Part shown: one piece after another, positions 14,935 through 23,175 of the stretch
How the letters are laid out: each line of letters begins with the position of its first letter
Position numbering within the stretch: position 1 is the stretch's first letter
Assembly: GCA_024681275.1 (NCBI GenBank)
Contig: JAILBD010000202.1
Span: 1-25,781, forward strand
DNA from: Erysipelotrichaceae bacterium
GTDB taxonomy: Bacteria; Bacillota_I; Bacilli_A; Erysipelotrichales; Erysipelotrichaceae
DNA length: 25,781 nt
Direction of reading: 5' to 3'
Translations under genes and position numbers: made by a program
The notes under the pieces: generated by a model
Databases searched by the model: none
Seen by the model: only the letters and a program-made list of their open reading frames with translations
Told to the model about the DNA's origin: nothing

Positions 14935-16080
14935 CTTGCGCTTATCGATGAGATACTGGTAACGATCGATGACCGAATCGATCAGGTCATCCCAGGAGAC
15001 CGGTATCGTATCCTTGGCCTGGGCGCCGATCATGGCCGTCTTCTCTCTGTCTTCAAAAGCCTTCCTGATGACATCGCAGATGCTTTGAGCGTCATCCTCG
15101 CAATAGAAGCCGTTCACACCGTCATCGATCCCCTCTGCGGCACTGGAACCGCCAACGACGATCGAAGGCGTGCCGGCATTCGCCGCCTCGCGGACCACCA
15201 TCGGTCCGTTGTCATAGATGGACGGGAAGACAAAGAGATCCGCCAGCATGTACAGCCCCATCAGCAGATCCTCTCTCAAAACATGACCGACGATATAGCT
15301 GTCTTCTTCGATCCCCAGTTCTCTGATCTTCGCCTTGATCTCTTCTTCATGAGGACCCTTTCCGGCAAGGATCAGGTTGAAGCTGATCCCCTCCTTCTTC
15401 AGAAGCGAAGCCGCTTCCAGGATCTTCTGAATGTTCTTCTTCCAGTTCATCTGGCCAACAAACAGAAGACAAGGATCATCATCGATGCCGAAATGATCCT
15501 TGGCCAGCTGTCTCCACGAAGGATCCAGCTCCTTGATCATCATTCCGTTGGGCATGACCTCGACCTTTCCCTTGTAGCCATATTCGTTCAGTGTCTTCGC
15601 TGAACTTTCAGAAACAGCCCAGACTTCATCGCACTGTTCATAAAACTTCACGATGATATCCGTTCCCAGTCCCGCGATATACCTTGACCCGGTGATCTGC
15701 AGAAAATCATCGTAATACTTGGAGTGGAAAGTTCCCACCAGAGGGATCTTGTGCTCTCTGGCATATTTGATCCCTTCCGTTCCGGCAATGAACGGCGTAT
15801 GGACATGGACGATGTCGAAATCCGTCATCTTCAGTCTGGCATTATAATGCACATCGACAAAAGGAAGACCCGCATCATATTTCGACATGATCGGGATGGA
15901 ATGGGAATAGTAATCGATGATCTCAAACGGAAATCTTCCGCGGTATCCGAATTTATCCAGAGGCACGACAGCCGTGCACTCATGACCCTTGCGGGCTATT
16001 GTATCACAGTAATTGTAGACGACTCTGCCCACGCCATCGATGATCGGCAGAAAAGAGTCGGAGAACTCACCTATCTTCAT
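14923..16080 (-). CDS. GT4 family glycosyltransferase
   Basis: A 385-residue GT-B fold glycosyltransferase. The N-terminal Rossmann domain holds FSDSFLPIIDGVGRVVYN (6-23), typical of GT4 acceptor-side loops, and HVHTPF (92-97). The donor-site domain holds VGQMNWKKN (208-216), a GKGP turn (240-243), and the segment from Asp290 to Glu298, equivalent to the family E-x7-E motif with Asp in the first place. No membrane helix or signal is seen; such enzymes act at the inner face of the membrane. Acceptor and donor are unknown, though membrane glycolipid or surface polysaccharide synthesis would fit the family. The start chosen is the ATG that overlaps the GNAT stop by four bases; a TTG four codons earlier (16092) has a poorly spaced ribosome site. 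It forms an operon with the upstream acetyltransferase. Confidence 0.92.
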   Translation of the reverse strand: MKIGEFSDSFLPIIDGVGRVVYNYCDTIARKGHECTAVVPLDKFGYRGRFPFEIIDYYSHSIPIMSKYDAGLPFVDVHYNARLKMTDFDIVHVHTPFIAGTEGIKYAREHKIPLVGTFHSKYYDDFLQITGSRYIAGLGTDIIVKFYEQCDEVWAVSESSAKTLNEYGYKGKVEVMPNGMMIKELDPSWRQLAKDHFGIDDDPCLLFVGQMNWKKNIQKILEAASLLKKEGISFNLILAGKGPHEEEIKAKIRELGIEEDSYIVGHVLREDLLMGLYMLADLFVFPSIYDNGPMVVREAANAGTPSIVVGGSSAAEGIDDGVNGFYCEDDAQSICDVIRKAFEDREKTAMIGAQAKDTIPVSWDDLIDSVIDRYQYLIDKRKGLL

Positions 16081-16607
16081 AATCTGATCCAATACCTCTC
16101 TATATACTTGTCTTCCGGCGGATACAAGATCTCATTCTCATAGACACCGCCATTGTTCATGATCACCTTCTTGGAAGCCTCGTTCCCCTCCAGGCAGGTG
16201 ATCAGGACCCTCTTGAGACCAAACTGGTCCCGGCAGAGCTGAAGCATATCTCTCAGCATCATGGTACCGATCCCGTGGTTGCGCCTGGAAGGCCTCACGC
16301 TGTACCCGATGTGTCCGCCGAAACGCTTTAAAAAGACGTGTTCTTCAGCCAGGGGTCTCAGATTGATCATGCCCACCACATCTTTGCCGTCAAGGTAAAG
16401 ATACTGAAAACCCAGGGAATAACCCGGCGGAACGGTCGCAGGATCTTCAAACAGTTTGCAGTTGAGATCCCACTTCTCGATATCATCGTAGCGATCCAGC
16501 TGCTGGCAGCCGTCGAATTCCCTGTCACCATCAAAAATCTCTTTTCGGAAATCTGCGATAGATTGGTAGAATTCCGGTTTAACCTTGCTGAGGATAAACT
16601 TCTCCAT
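16077..16607 (-). CDS. GNAT family acetyltransferase
   Basis: A 176-residue GNAT protein. The acetyl-CoA-binding motif A is HIGYSVRPSRRN followed by HGIGTMMLRDM (99-121), with the R-x-x-G-I-G pyrophosphate loop at 109-114. The ITCLEGNEASKKVIMNNGG stretch near the C-terminus is typical of small-molecule acetyltransferases. The substrate is not identifiable. The start ATG lacks a Shine-Dalgarno. The only plausible promoter element, TATAAT at 16614-16619, would begin transcription at the A of the ATG, so the mRNA is probably leaderless. The next gene, a glycosyltransferase, overlaps by four bases. Acetylation of the same glycan or lipid handled by the glycosyltransferase is a possibility from context only. 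Confidence 0.92.
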   Translation of the reverse strand: MEKFILSKVKPEFYQSIADFRKEIFDGDREFDGCQQLDRYDDIEKWDLNCKLFEDPATVPPGYSLGFQYLYLDGKDVVGMINLRPLAEEHVFLKRFGGHIGYSVRPSRRNHGIGTMMLRDMLQLCRDQFGLKRVLITCLEGNEASKKVIMNNGGVYENEILYPPEDKYIERYWIRL

Positions 16608-16613
16608 ACCTAT

Positions 16614-16619
16614 ATTATA
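16614..16619 (-). promoter_or_regulatory. -10 box of the GNAT-glycosyltransferase operon
   Basis: A consensus TATAAT on the minus strand, within TATATAAT. Its last base is seven bases before the first base of the ATG at 16607, the usual -10 to +1 distance, so the transcript should start at the start codon. A TTAAAG 17-19 bases upstream is a weak -35. It abuts the divergent tRNA-Trp promoter. Confidence 0.55.
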
Positions 16620-16623
16620 TACC

Positions 16624-16652
16624 TTGCGAAAAAAATAGCTTTAAGATAAAAT
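16624..16652 (+). promoter_or_regulatory. Promoter of tRNA-Trp
   Basis: TTGCGA (16624-16629), a 17-base spacer and TAAAAT (16647-16652), ending 13 bases before the mature tRNA. It is one of only two promoters in the window with a recognisable -35; the other also drives tRNA genes. Confidence 0.7.
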
Positions 16653-16665
16653 AAAGAATGCGCAT

Positions 16666-16739
16666 AGGGGAGTAGTATAGCGGTAGTATACCGGTCTCCA
16701 AAACCGTTGGTGTGGGTTCAACCCCTACCTCCCCTGCCA
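16666..16739 (+). tRNA. tRNA-Trp (anticodon CCA)
   Basis: A 74-base tRNA with encoded CCA end. Acceptor stem AGGGGAG pairs with CTCCCCT (16729-16735), and the discriminator base is G. Anticodon loop CTCCAAA has CCA at 16698-16700. The T loop is TTCAACC with a good stem. The D stem closes with two G-U pairs, and position 27 is C opposite U43, a mismatch at the base of the anticodon stem. It is a single tRNA gene with its own promoter and terminator. Confidence 0.96.
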
Positions 16740-16748
16740 TTGAAAACG

Positions 16749-16776
16749 AAAACACTGTCGCCTGACAGTGTTTTTT
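16749..16776. terminator. Terminator of tRNA-Trp, probably shared with hscC
   Basis: A stem of at least 9 bp (AACACTGTC with GACAGTGTT, 16751-16772), four-base loop, then TTTTTTC on the plus strand. On the minus strand the tail reads GTTTTCGTTTTC, so it could also end the hscC transcript, whose stop is at 16796. Confidence 0.85.
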
Positions 16777-16795
16777 CTTCTGTTTTATTCAGTCT

Positions 16796-18499
16796 TTAAG
16801 AAAGGAAGGAAGGCATGTTCATCGCTTCGATCTCTTCGATGAGAGAAAGGACCTCCTTGCGCCTTTTATCTGCTTCAAGTCTCGTTCCTTCGTCCAGAGC
16901 TCTTTCAAATGAGCCAAGGGCCTCTTCCAGTTCAGCCGTATCATCCGCATCCCTCTCTTCGATGACGCGTCTCGCCTTCATCAGCGTGTAGAGGTTTTCC
17001 TCATCTTCACGGGGATTGCGTTTGAGATAGGCGAGTTTCTCCAGACGCTTCTGCGCCTCCTCTTCGGAGATCCTCTTGTCTTCATCCTGAATGATCACAG
17101 TCTTCTCCAGGCCGGTCGAAAGGACTTTCACCTTCACCTCAAGCAGCGAATTCACATCATAGGTATAGGTGATATCGATCGCCTCCTGACCTTTCGGAGC
17201 AGGTGGCACATCGACACTGACGGAACCGATCAGCAGATTTGCCGAAGGGATGCGGCTTTCTCCCTGCAGGATCTTGACAGTCACCATCTTCTGATCATCC
17301 TCGGAAGTGACGACGGTCTGCGTTCTGGAGACCGGGATGATCGTGTTGCGTTCGATGATCGGCAGATAACGCAGTTCATCCAGGAATGCCCCTTCAAAGG
17401 AAAGCACCTCCGTTCCCAGGGTAAAGGGGCAGACATCCGTCAGGATGACTTCCTCGATCTCTTCCCTTCTCTCTTTCATCGCGCAGACCAGCGCGGCGCC
17501 CTGTGCGATCGAAGTATCTGGATCGACAGAGAATTCAGGATAGATACCGGTCATCCGTTTGATGTAGTTCCTCACGATCGGCAGTCTCGTCGCCCCGCCC
17601 GCCAGGATGATGCGATCCAGATCGTTCAGGCTGATCTTGGCATCTTTCAGGCTCTTTTCGATCGGCTTGCGCAGTTTTTCCAGCAGAGGCAGACAAGCCT
17701 CTTCGAATTCATTTATGGTGAAGTTCTCCTCATGAAATTCACCGTCGATCTTCACCCGGATCAAGACCTCGCTTTGTTTTTCAAAGTTGCATTTTGCAGC
17801 TTCGGCGGCTTTGTAGATATCGCTGAGCGTTTTCAGATCGCTCAAGTGCTTCAGACCGCAGCGATCCATGAACATCTCCGTCAGCCGCATCGTGAAATCC
17901 TCTCCACCCAGCGAGTTGTCTCCGGCAATGGCATAGACCTCCATGATGTCGCGATAGTATTCAAGTACTGTCACATCGAAAGTGCCGCCTCCCAGATCCA
18001 GGATCATGCAGCATTCGCTGTTTCCCTTTTCTCCAACGCCGTAAGCGATCGCTGAAGCGGTCGGTTCATTGATGATCCTCGTCACCTTGAGACCCGCCAG
18101 TTCCCCCGCCTCCTTGGTCGCTTTGCGCTGATGATCATTGAAATAAGCCGGAACGGAAATGATGGCCTCATCGACTGTCTGATGCAGATAGGTTTCCGCG
18201 TCTTCTTTCAGACTGCGCAGGATCAAAGAGGACAGTTCTTCGCTGCGGAAAGTCATGCCTGATAACTCATAGGTCTTGTCTGTTCCCATGCTGCGCTTGA
18301 AAAGTCTGGCCCTAGCTTCAGGATGCAGATAACCGTATTCTTTTGCCGTCTCTCCGATCAGGACCTGTCCCTTCTCATCGACTGCGACGACAGAAGGCGT
18401 CAGCATCTTTCCCAGCGCATTGGGGATGAGGCAGACTTTTCCATCTGAAAAACAGGCCGCCAGCGAATTTGTTGTCCCCAGGTCTATCCCTATCAGCAT
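16796..18499 (-). CDS. hscC: HscC-type Hsp70 chaperone
   Basis: A 567-residue Hsp70. The ATPase domain shows [14 protein letters not shown] (4-17), [13 protein letters not shown] (142-154), [15 protein letters not shown] (168-181 region) and [16 protein letters not shown] (298-313). The interdomain linker region is [15 protein letters not shown] (351-365), followed by a beta substrate domain (about 380-490) and a short helical lid. It is shorter than DnaK (about 610) and resembles E. coli HscC throughout, including [29 protein letters not shown] and [13 protein letters not shown]. HscC proteins are specialised Hsp70s that work with J-like partners and not with the DnaJ/GrpE set; clients are poorly known. 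It begins three bases after the degenerate-J/TPR gene, with AAGGCGG eight bases upstream. No CIRCE heat-shock operator was seen. Confidence 0.93.
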   Translation of the reverse strand: MLIGIDLGTTNSLAACFSDGKVCLIPNALGKMLTPSVVAVDEKGQVLIGETAKEYGYLHPEARARLFKRSMGTDKTYELSGMTFRSEELSSLILRSLKEDAETYLHQTVDEAIISVPAYFNDHQRKATKEAGELAGLKVTRIINEPTASAIAYGVGEKGNSECCMILDLGGGTFDVTVLEYYRDIMEVYAIAGDNSLGGEDFTMRLTEMFMDRCGLKHLSDLKTLSDIYKAAEAAKCNFEKQSEVLIRVKIDGEFHEENFTINEFEEACLPLLEKLRKPIEKSLKDAKISLNDLDRIILAGGATRLPIVRNYIKRMTGIYPEFSVDPDTSIAQGAALVCAMKERREEIEEVILTDVCPFTLGTEVLSFEGAFLDELRYLPIIERNTIIPVSRTQTVVTSEDDQKMVTVKILQGESRIPSANLLIGSVSVDVPPAPKGQEAIDITYTYDVNSLLEVKVKVLSTGLEKTVIIQDEDKRISEEEAQKRLEKLAYLKRNPREDEENLYTLMKARRVIEERDADDTAELEEALGSFERALDEGTRLEADKRRKEVLSLIEEIEAMNMPSFLS

Positions 18500-18502
18500 A
18501 TC

Positions 18503-21500
18503 CTAGACCGCCTTCTGAAGCGTGTGCTTCGCGATGATGAAATCCTCTTCATCCGGATACCTGTCTGCGGCTGCGCAGGCGATCTCATAGGCTTTCTGAT
18601 AATCACCCAGGATCTCGCAAGCCCCCATCGTAAAGAAATCGACATCCTTGCAATGACGCTCCGGGCAGAACTGACAGTGAGGCGTCTTCTGGCACTCCCT
18701 GATCAGCTCTTCCATCTCTTCCTTTTTTCCCAGTATCGCCAGGATACGGATCTTTCTCGCCATGAAAAGGAGCTTGTCCGGGTCAAAACTGTTCAGATGT
18801 TCATCGATCTCTTCCAGTGCGGCCAAAGCATATTTCTTCGCTTTTTTCATATCGCCGAGACGGAAATAACAAAGAGACAGGGTTCCCTGGATACGGGAAA
18901 GATCAAAGGCGCCGTTCTCTTTGCGGTATTCCAGCCACTTGATGATCGCAGACAGCTGTTTGTCATAATCCTCAAAGCATTCATACAGGATCTGATCCAC
19001 TTCCAAAGCCCTGCCTTTTTCAAGGGCAGAAGGGATCCTCTTCCTCTCTTTGCGGGCCTTTTTGAAATCGCCCCGGTACATCTGCAGAAGGATGCAGCAG
19101 TCCTGCAGATCGCTGTTTTTCCTGTCTTTTGCCGCCCAGTCTTTCAGATATCTTTCAGCCTCATCCAGACGTCTGCTCTGAGCGAGGATCTGGAAGATCG
19201 TTCGTTCACCTTTATAGCCATATTTCTCCATCGCCTGCTTCATCGTGTCGATGGCCTCATCAAAACGGCCCATCCTTCTCAAGATGTTCACTTTTCGTGT
19301 GTAGTATGAAGACTGGTCGCCTTCCCTGTCTTTGACGATCTCGATGACTTCATCGATCTTACGCAAAGCCATATCCAGATCATTTTCCATCGCATAGACA
19401 AAACTCAGGCGATATGGCGCATCGACAGAATTCTCCTCAGCCTTATCCAGAGCCTCAAAGTGCTCCTTTGCCTCGTCGAGACGCATCATGTACATGCAGC
19501 ACATGCCTGCATAGAAATGGCCGGAGATGTTTCCGTTGTTTTCCAAAGACTTTTTATAATATTCCAGAGCCTTGTCGGCATTCTTCTCCAGTTCCTGATA
19601 GTAGATATAGCCGATCTGCGATTCGACAGAAGGCGAATGATAAGGGTTCTTCTCCAGTTCCTTGTAGATCGCCATAGCCGCATCATAGTCCCTGGCTCTC
19701 ACCAGCAGCCAGGCCTTGTAGTCCCGCAGACCATAGTGTTCACTGTTGCATTTCAGGCCTCTGTCAGCCAGATCCAGCAGCAGATCCCTGTCTTCTTTTT
19801 TATTGGCATTGAGATGTGCGCCTTTGAGATCCATCAGACGATACAGCAGTTCAGCGCCATATTCCTGATTCTTTTCGTGCCCTTCCAGTTTCTCCAGCGA
19901 TCTCTCATAGAGTCTTTCCGCCTCTTCCGCATCCTTTTCGGCATCCTCTTTCAGAACGCCTTTGACAAAGAGGACTGTCGCATCATCTTCTAGACCGTTC
20001 TGCTCCAGAAATTCTATGATGTTTCTCGCCTCATCAGCCGCATCGTTTCGTATCAGTATGCGCGCCTTCAAAGCATAGGCATAAAGATCGCTGCGATAGA
20101 GGTCCAGTGAACGCTCCACTGCGTTGTATGCCTCACGGTCATTGCGCTTATAGAACCAGGCCATTGCCATGGTCAGATAGCCCTGATAAAGACCCGGATA
20201 TTCTTTAACGATCCTCTTGCAGTATTCGATCGTCTTGTCATAATCGTGCCTGTTGAAACTCACACGGCTCAGATGGAGGAGGACTTCCGATTTGTTTTCC
20301 GCCAGATCAAGAGCCCTGTCATAGACTTCTTCCGCCTTCTGAAGATCTCCCCCTGCATCGAGACAGTACGCAAGTTTCATCAGGAATTCAGGTATCCTCT
20401 TGCGCCTTTTGATATTCTCTTTATCGTCTTCAGGCAGATCTTCTGCCGCCTGGATGAGCTTTTCAAGGTAGGAAACCGCCTTCCCGTTTTCTTCCTTGGA
20501 CAGAGCGATCGAACTCATCAGATTGAAATAAGAAAAACGGTCTTCATAATCCTGAGAAATCGTCTCGGAGACCTCCTTCGCCTTATCCAGATAGTCATTC
20601 TCCAGATATGACCAGGCAAGTTCCATGGCTGTCTTGTCATCGCCGCCCTCTTCCATCTTTGAACTGAGTTCTTCAATGATCGACTCATTGTATTCTCTGC
20701 GTTTGAGATCCACTTCATACTGTGACTGCACATCGCCCGCCGTATCTCCCAGCAATACATTGAGGATCTTTACCGCCTCTGAAAATCTCTTCTGGTCGCC
20801 CAGACAGAGAGCCTCATACCAGCGAAGCCGGATACTTGATTCATCGAGCTTTTTCAGCTCATCGATCTTTTCCAGACAGCGATCGTATTCCCCGCCTTCA
20901 TACAGGCTCTGAACAAATAAAAGGGCGATATGCATATCTTCCGGATATTTCTGATGCAAAGCTTCCAGCTTTCCTTTTGCCTCAGGATCGCCATTTGCGA
21001 TCTTCATCATCAGATATCTGCCCGTTCCGTAAGGATGCTGCTCGGAAAGCCCCATCATCTCTTCAGCTGCCGACATCGCCTCATCAGGATCGTTCTGATT
21101 ACCTGACTTATAGAACAGATCCAGGTATCTTCGGCACAGATTGCCATCCCTTCCCGGTTCAAACAGGCCGAAAGGAAGTGTATCGTCAAAACGGATCCCG
21201 TTCAGGATCACATAATCGATGAAATCACGCGGATACGACTCGTATAGTTCTTCCTGCCTCTCCTGCCAGGAGAACTGAGAATCAAGATAGATCCAGATAT
21301 CATGAGGAAGGAAGTAGTCTTCCATCAGGAATTGAAGCAGTCTCTCTTCACATTCCATCCTGCTGTCGATAGACAGACAGATCTTCTCATTGAGGAGTTT
21401 CTGCCACTTCTTCACATCCTGACGTCCCTGAAAATCCGAATACAGATCGCGGAGCTCATCGCACCACTGTTCGATCGGTGTCTTAAAGGTCTCATCGCGA

Positions 21501-21661
21501 TGTTCGTCGGCATACGCAAGAGCCGCCTCGTAAGCTTCACGCAGCCTCTTGAACTCTTCCGGCTTATCCTCCGGATTGGTATAGGAAAGCTGTTCCCGAT
21601 AGGCATCACGGATCTGCTTCTTGTCATTCGTTTCTTTGATCTTCAATATTTCCCAAATCAT
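18503..21661 (-). CDS. Degenerate J-domain TPR protein, likely HscC partner
   Basis: A 1052-residue protein. The N-terminus (2-50; WEILKIKETNDKKQIRDAYR then LREAYEAAL) has the helix pattern of a J domain, but the HPD tripeptide is replaced by Asn29-Pro30-Glu31. The rest, from about residue 190 on, is a long array of TPR-like helical hairpins, for example ALEYYKKSLENNGNISGHFY and AEEVYDRALDLAENKSEVLL. Near the C-terminus is a compact Cys cluster: Cys990, Cys996, Cys999 and Cys1004 with His995 and His1003, which could bind a metal. No membrane helix is seen. By position and J-like start it should deliver clients to the HscC encoded three bases downstream. Its start overlaps the stop of an upstream GNAT gene (ATGA). 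J-like plus TPR beside HscC is a known Firmicutes pattern; the client and the role of the Cys cluster are unknown. Confidence 0.87.
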   Translation of the reverse strand: MIWEILKIKETNDKKQIRDAYREQLSYTNPEDKPEEFKRLREAYEAALAYADEHRDETFKTPIEQWCDELRDLYSDFQGRQDVKKWQKLLNEKICLSIDSRMECEERLLQFLMEDYFLPHDIWIYLDSQFSWQERQEELYESYPRDFIDYVILNGIRFDDTLPFGLFEPGRDGNLCRRYLDLFYKSGNQNDPDEAMSAAEEMMGLSEQHPYGTGRYLMMKIANGDPEAKGKLEALHQKYPEDMHIALLFVQSLYEGGEYDRCLEKIDELKKLDESSIRLRWYEALCLGDQKRFSEAVKILNVLLGDTAGDVQSQYEVDLKRREYNESIIEELSSKMEEGGDDKTAMELAWSYLENDYLDKAKEVSETISQDYEDRFSYFNLMSSIALSKEENGKAVSYLEKLIQAAEDLPEDDKENIKRRKRIPEFLMKLAYCLDAGGDLQKAEEVYDRALDLAENKSEVLLHLSRVSFNRHDYDKTIEYCKRIVKEYPGLYQGYLTMAMAWFYKRNDREAYNAVERSLDLYRSDLYAYALKARILIRNDAADEARNIIEFLEQNGLEDDATVLFVKGVLKEDAEKDAEEAERLYERSLEKLEGHEKNQEYGAELLYRLMDLKGAHLNANKKEDRDLLLDLADRGLKCNSEHYGLRDYKAWLLVRARDYDAAMAIYKELEKNPYHSPSVESQIGYIYYQELEKNADKALEYYKKSLENNGNISGHFYAGMCCMYMMRLDEAKEHFEALDKAEENSVDAPYRLSFVYAMENDLDMALRKIDEVIEIVKDREGDQSSYYTRKVNILRRMGRFDEAIDTMKQAMEKYGYKGERTIFQILAQSRRLDEAERYLKDWAAKDRKNSDLQDCCILLQMYRGDFKKARKERKRIPSALEKGRALEVDQILYECFEDYDKQLSAIIKWLEYRKENGAFDLSRIQGTLSLCYFRLGDMKKAKKYALAALEEIDEHLNSFDPDKLLFMARKIRILAILGKKEEMEELIRECQKTPHCQFCPERHCKDVDFFTMGACEILGDYQKAYEIACAAADRYPDEEDFIIAKHTLQKAV

Positions 21662-22281
21662 ATCTCTTTCTCCATACCCTCGTTTCTACCCTCATAGACC
21701 AGACTGTATCTGGTCACGCCATTATCTGCAGTGACCGTGTTGTAGAGTGTACAGCCCAGATGCTCATAAAGATCCGCATAATCCTTCATATCCGTATCAA
21801 ACAGCAGTGCTATCCCTTTTTCATCCGCCATATCCTCAGCAAATCTCACCAGTTCTTTGGCCAGACCCTGGCCCTGCCTGTCCTTGCTGACACAGACCAT
21901 CAGGACATCCAGATGCCTTTCAGAAGCATATTCCCTGTTGGATCCTTCGATCTGTTTCGCATAAGCCATAAAGCTTCTGATCCTGGAATATCCCAGCTGG
22001 CGGAACAGTCTGAAGATCATCTTCAGACGCGGCCATATCCTGGCATCCGCCGAATCTTCAAGCCCGATGAAAGCGGTCAGATCTTCATTTCCATAGAGCT
22101 CTTTCGCTTCATACACAAAATCGACATAGATGCGCATGTACTTCAGTACATCTTCCCGCCTTTCCTTCGGAGTGCCCCAATTGTGGAACAGTTCATTGCT
22201 GACAAAAGCTTCAGATACGATCTGACGCACTCTTTCCAGTTCTTCCGCAGACAGTTTATCGATCCTGTTTATCATAGCCAT
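21658..22281 (-). CDS. GNAT family acetyltransferase
   Basis: A 207-residue GNAT protein. The acetyl-CoA loop is DRQGQGLAKELVRFAED (134-150), preceded by the beta strand HLDVLMVCVS (123-132). The late strand LLFDTDMKDYADLYEHLGC is typical of the fold. The N-terminal half is helical and variable, and the substrate is not identifiable. The start ATG (with another two codons on, 22275) has no Shine-Dalgarno. A TATTAT at 22294-22299 is the only -10 candidate, giving a leader of about six bases. It heads the operon with the J/TPR protein and hscC. The ATGA overlap suggests co-translation and possibly a linked task such as acetylation of a chaperone client, which is speculation. Confidence 0.9.
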   Translation of the reverse strand: MAMINRIDKLSAEELERVRQIVSEAFVSNELFHNWGTPKERREDVLKYMRIYVDFVYEAKELYGNEDLTAFIGLEDSADARIWPRLKMIFRLFRQLGYSRIRSFMAYAKQIEGSNREYASERHLDVLMVCVSKDRQGQGLAKELVRFAEDMADEKGIALLFDTDMKDYADLYEHLGCTLYNTVTADNGVTRYSLVYEGRNEGMEKEI

Positions 22282-22300
22282 CTATATCTAATGATAATAC

Positions 22301-22325
22301 AAAAAAGTAAGGCATCGCCTTACTT
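22301..22325 (-). terminator. Terminator of mrp
   Basis: On the minus strand a 9-bp stem (22305-22313 with 22317-22325), a three-base loop and six T. The mrp stop TAA (22320-22322) is inside the stem. The promoter for the next operon must lie in or just after this hairpin. Confidence 0.88.
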
Positions 22326-23129
22326 CAGTTTTTCAGATAGCGCTTTGAGATAGTCGCCTTTGAAAGATTCGATGTTTCCTTCATCGGCATCATTGGCCAG
22401 TTCCGGATCGATCGGCAGTTTGCCGACGACCTCCAGACCGTACTTTTCAGCGGTCGCAGCCGTCTCATCGTTCCTGTAGATATTGATCTCATGGCCACAC
22501 GCATCGCACTTCACATAGGCCATGTTTTCGACCAGACCCACGATCGGCTTGTTGACCGTCTTTGCCATATTGATCGCCTTGCCGACGACCATGGAGACCA
22601 GTTTGGAAGGAGTGGTGACCATGATGAATTCATCGACCGGGATCTGCTGGATGACTGAGATCGCGATATCGGATGTTCCAGGAGGCATATCGATCAGAAG
22701 ATAATCGAGTTCGCCCCAGTGGACTTCCGTATAGAACTGCTTGATCAGACCGCCCAGGATAGGACCTCTCCATAAGACCGCATCATCCTCGTTCTCCAGC
22801 ATCATGTTGATCGAAACGACCTTGATGCCAAGAGTCGAAACAGCCGGAAAGATACCTTTCTCATCGCCGTAAAGCTGCTGATTCAGGCCGAACATCTTCG
22901 GGATGGACGGACCGGTGATATCGGCATCCATGATGCCGACACTGTAGCCCTGCTCCGCCAGCTGGACCGCCAGAAGCGCAGAGACCATGGACTTGCCTAC
23001 CCCACCTTTTCCGGATAAGACGCCGACGATCTTTTTTATTTTTGTATCTGCAGTCGGAACGACAGGTTCCGGTGCTCTGGAAGCGCAGTTCTCAGAACAG
23101 GTACTGCAGTCATGTGTGCATTCAGACAT
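22320..23129 (-). CDS. mrp: Mrp/ApbC family iron-sulfur carrier P-loop ATPase
   Basis: A 269-residue Mrp (Nbp35/ApbC) protein. The N-terminus carries a Cys cluster C4, C8, C11, C15 (CTHDCSTCSENC). The deviant Walker A is SGKGGVGKS, followed by DADITGPSIPKMFG and the Walker B region LLIDMPPGTSD. The C-terminal CDACGH holds the CxxC that bridges a 4Fe-4S cluster in the dimer. These proteins carry iron-sulfur clusters to target enzymes in the cytoplasm; targets here are unknown. The N-terminal DUF59 domain found in some Mrp proteins is absent. The start MSECTHDC has GGAGGT eight bases upstream, so a longer frame starting at 23213 is rejected. It is monocistronic, with an extended -10 at 23150-23158, divergent from the DUF523 gene. 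Confidence 0.95.
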   Translation of the reverse strand: MSECTHDCSTCSENCASRAPEPVVPTADTKIKKIVGVLSGKGGVGKSMVSALLAVQLAEQGYSVGIMDADITGPSIPKMFGLNQQLYGDEKGIFPAVSTLGIKVVSINMMLENEDDAVLWRGPILGGLIKQFYTEVHWGELDYLLIDMPPGTSDIAISVIQQIPVDEFIMVTTPSKLVSMVVGKAINMAKTVNKPIVGLVENMAYVKCDACGHEINIYRNDETAATAEKYGLEVVGKLPIDPELANDADEGNIESFKGDYLKALSEKLK

Positions 23130-23149
23130 TTTCTTTACCTCCACCAAAT

Positions 23150-23158
23150 ATGATACCA
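23150..23158 (-). promoter_or_regulatory. Extended -10 promoter of mrp
   Basis: The minus strand reads TGGTATCAT, with a predicted start a few bases before the GGAGGT ribosome site. No clear -35 is seen; the -35 region overlaps the divergent DUF523 promoter. Confidence 0.6.
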
Positions 23159-23163
23159 TACGA

Positions 23164-23169
23164 TATACT
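23164..23169 (+). promoter_or_regulatory. -10 box of the DUF523 gene
   Basis: TATACT. Its last base is seven bases before the A of the ATG at 23176, so transcription should begin at the start codon. No -35 and no Shine-Dalgarno are seen. Confidence 0.5.
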
Positions 23170-23175
23170 GAAATC

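Noticed and set aside
16081..16092. TTG start for the glycosyltransferase
   Set aside because: The GAGAGG is only about two bases from the TTG, while the ATG at 16080 overlaps the previous stop as ATGA, as elsewhere in this window.
18524..19309. A 261-residue plus-strand open frame opposite the J/TPR gene
   Set aside because: It is the antisense shadow of a clear coding sequence, with no start signal or recognisable domain.
22282..22319. CIRCE heat-shock operator for the hscC operon
   Set aside because: No TTAGCACTC/GAGTGCTAA inverted repeat is present before the operon or before hscC.
22987..23175. A longer N-terminus for the DUF523 protein
   Set aside because: It would be coded opposite the mrp N-terminus and across both promoters, and the family begins at MKIGIS.
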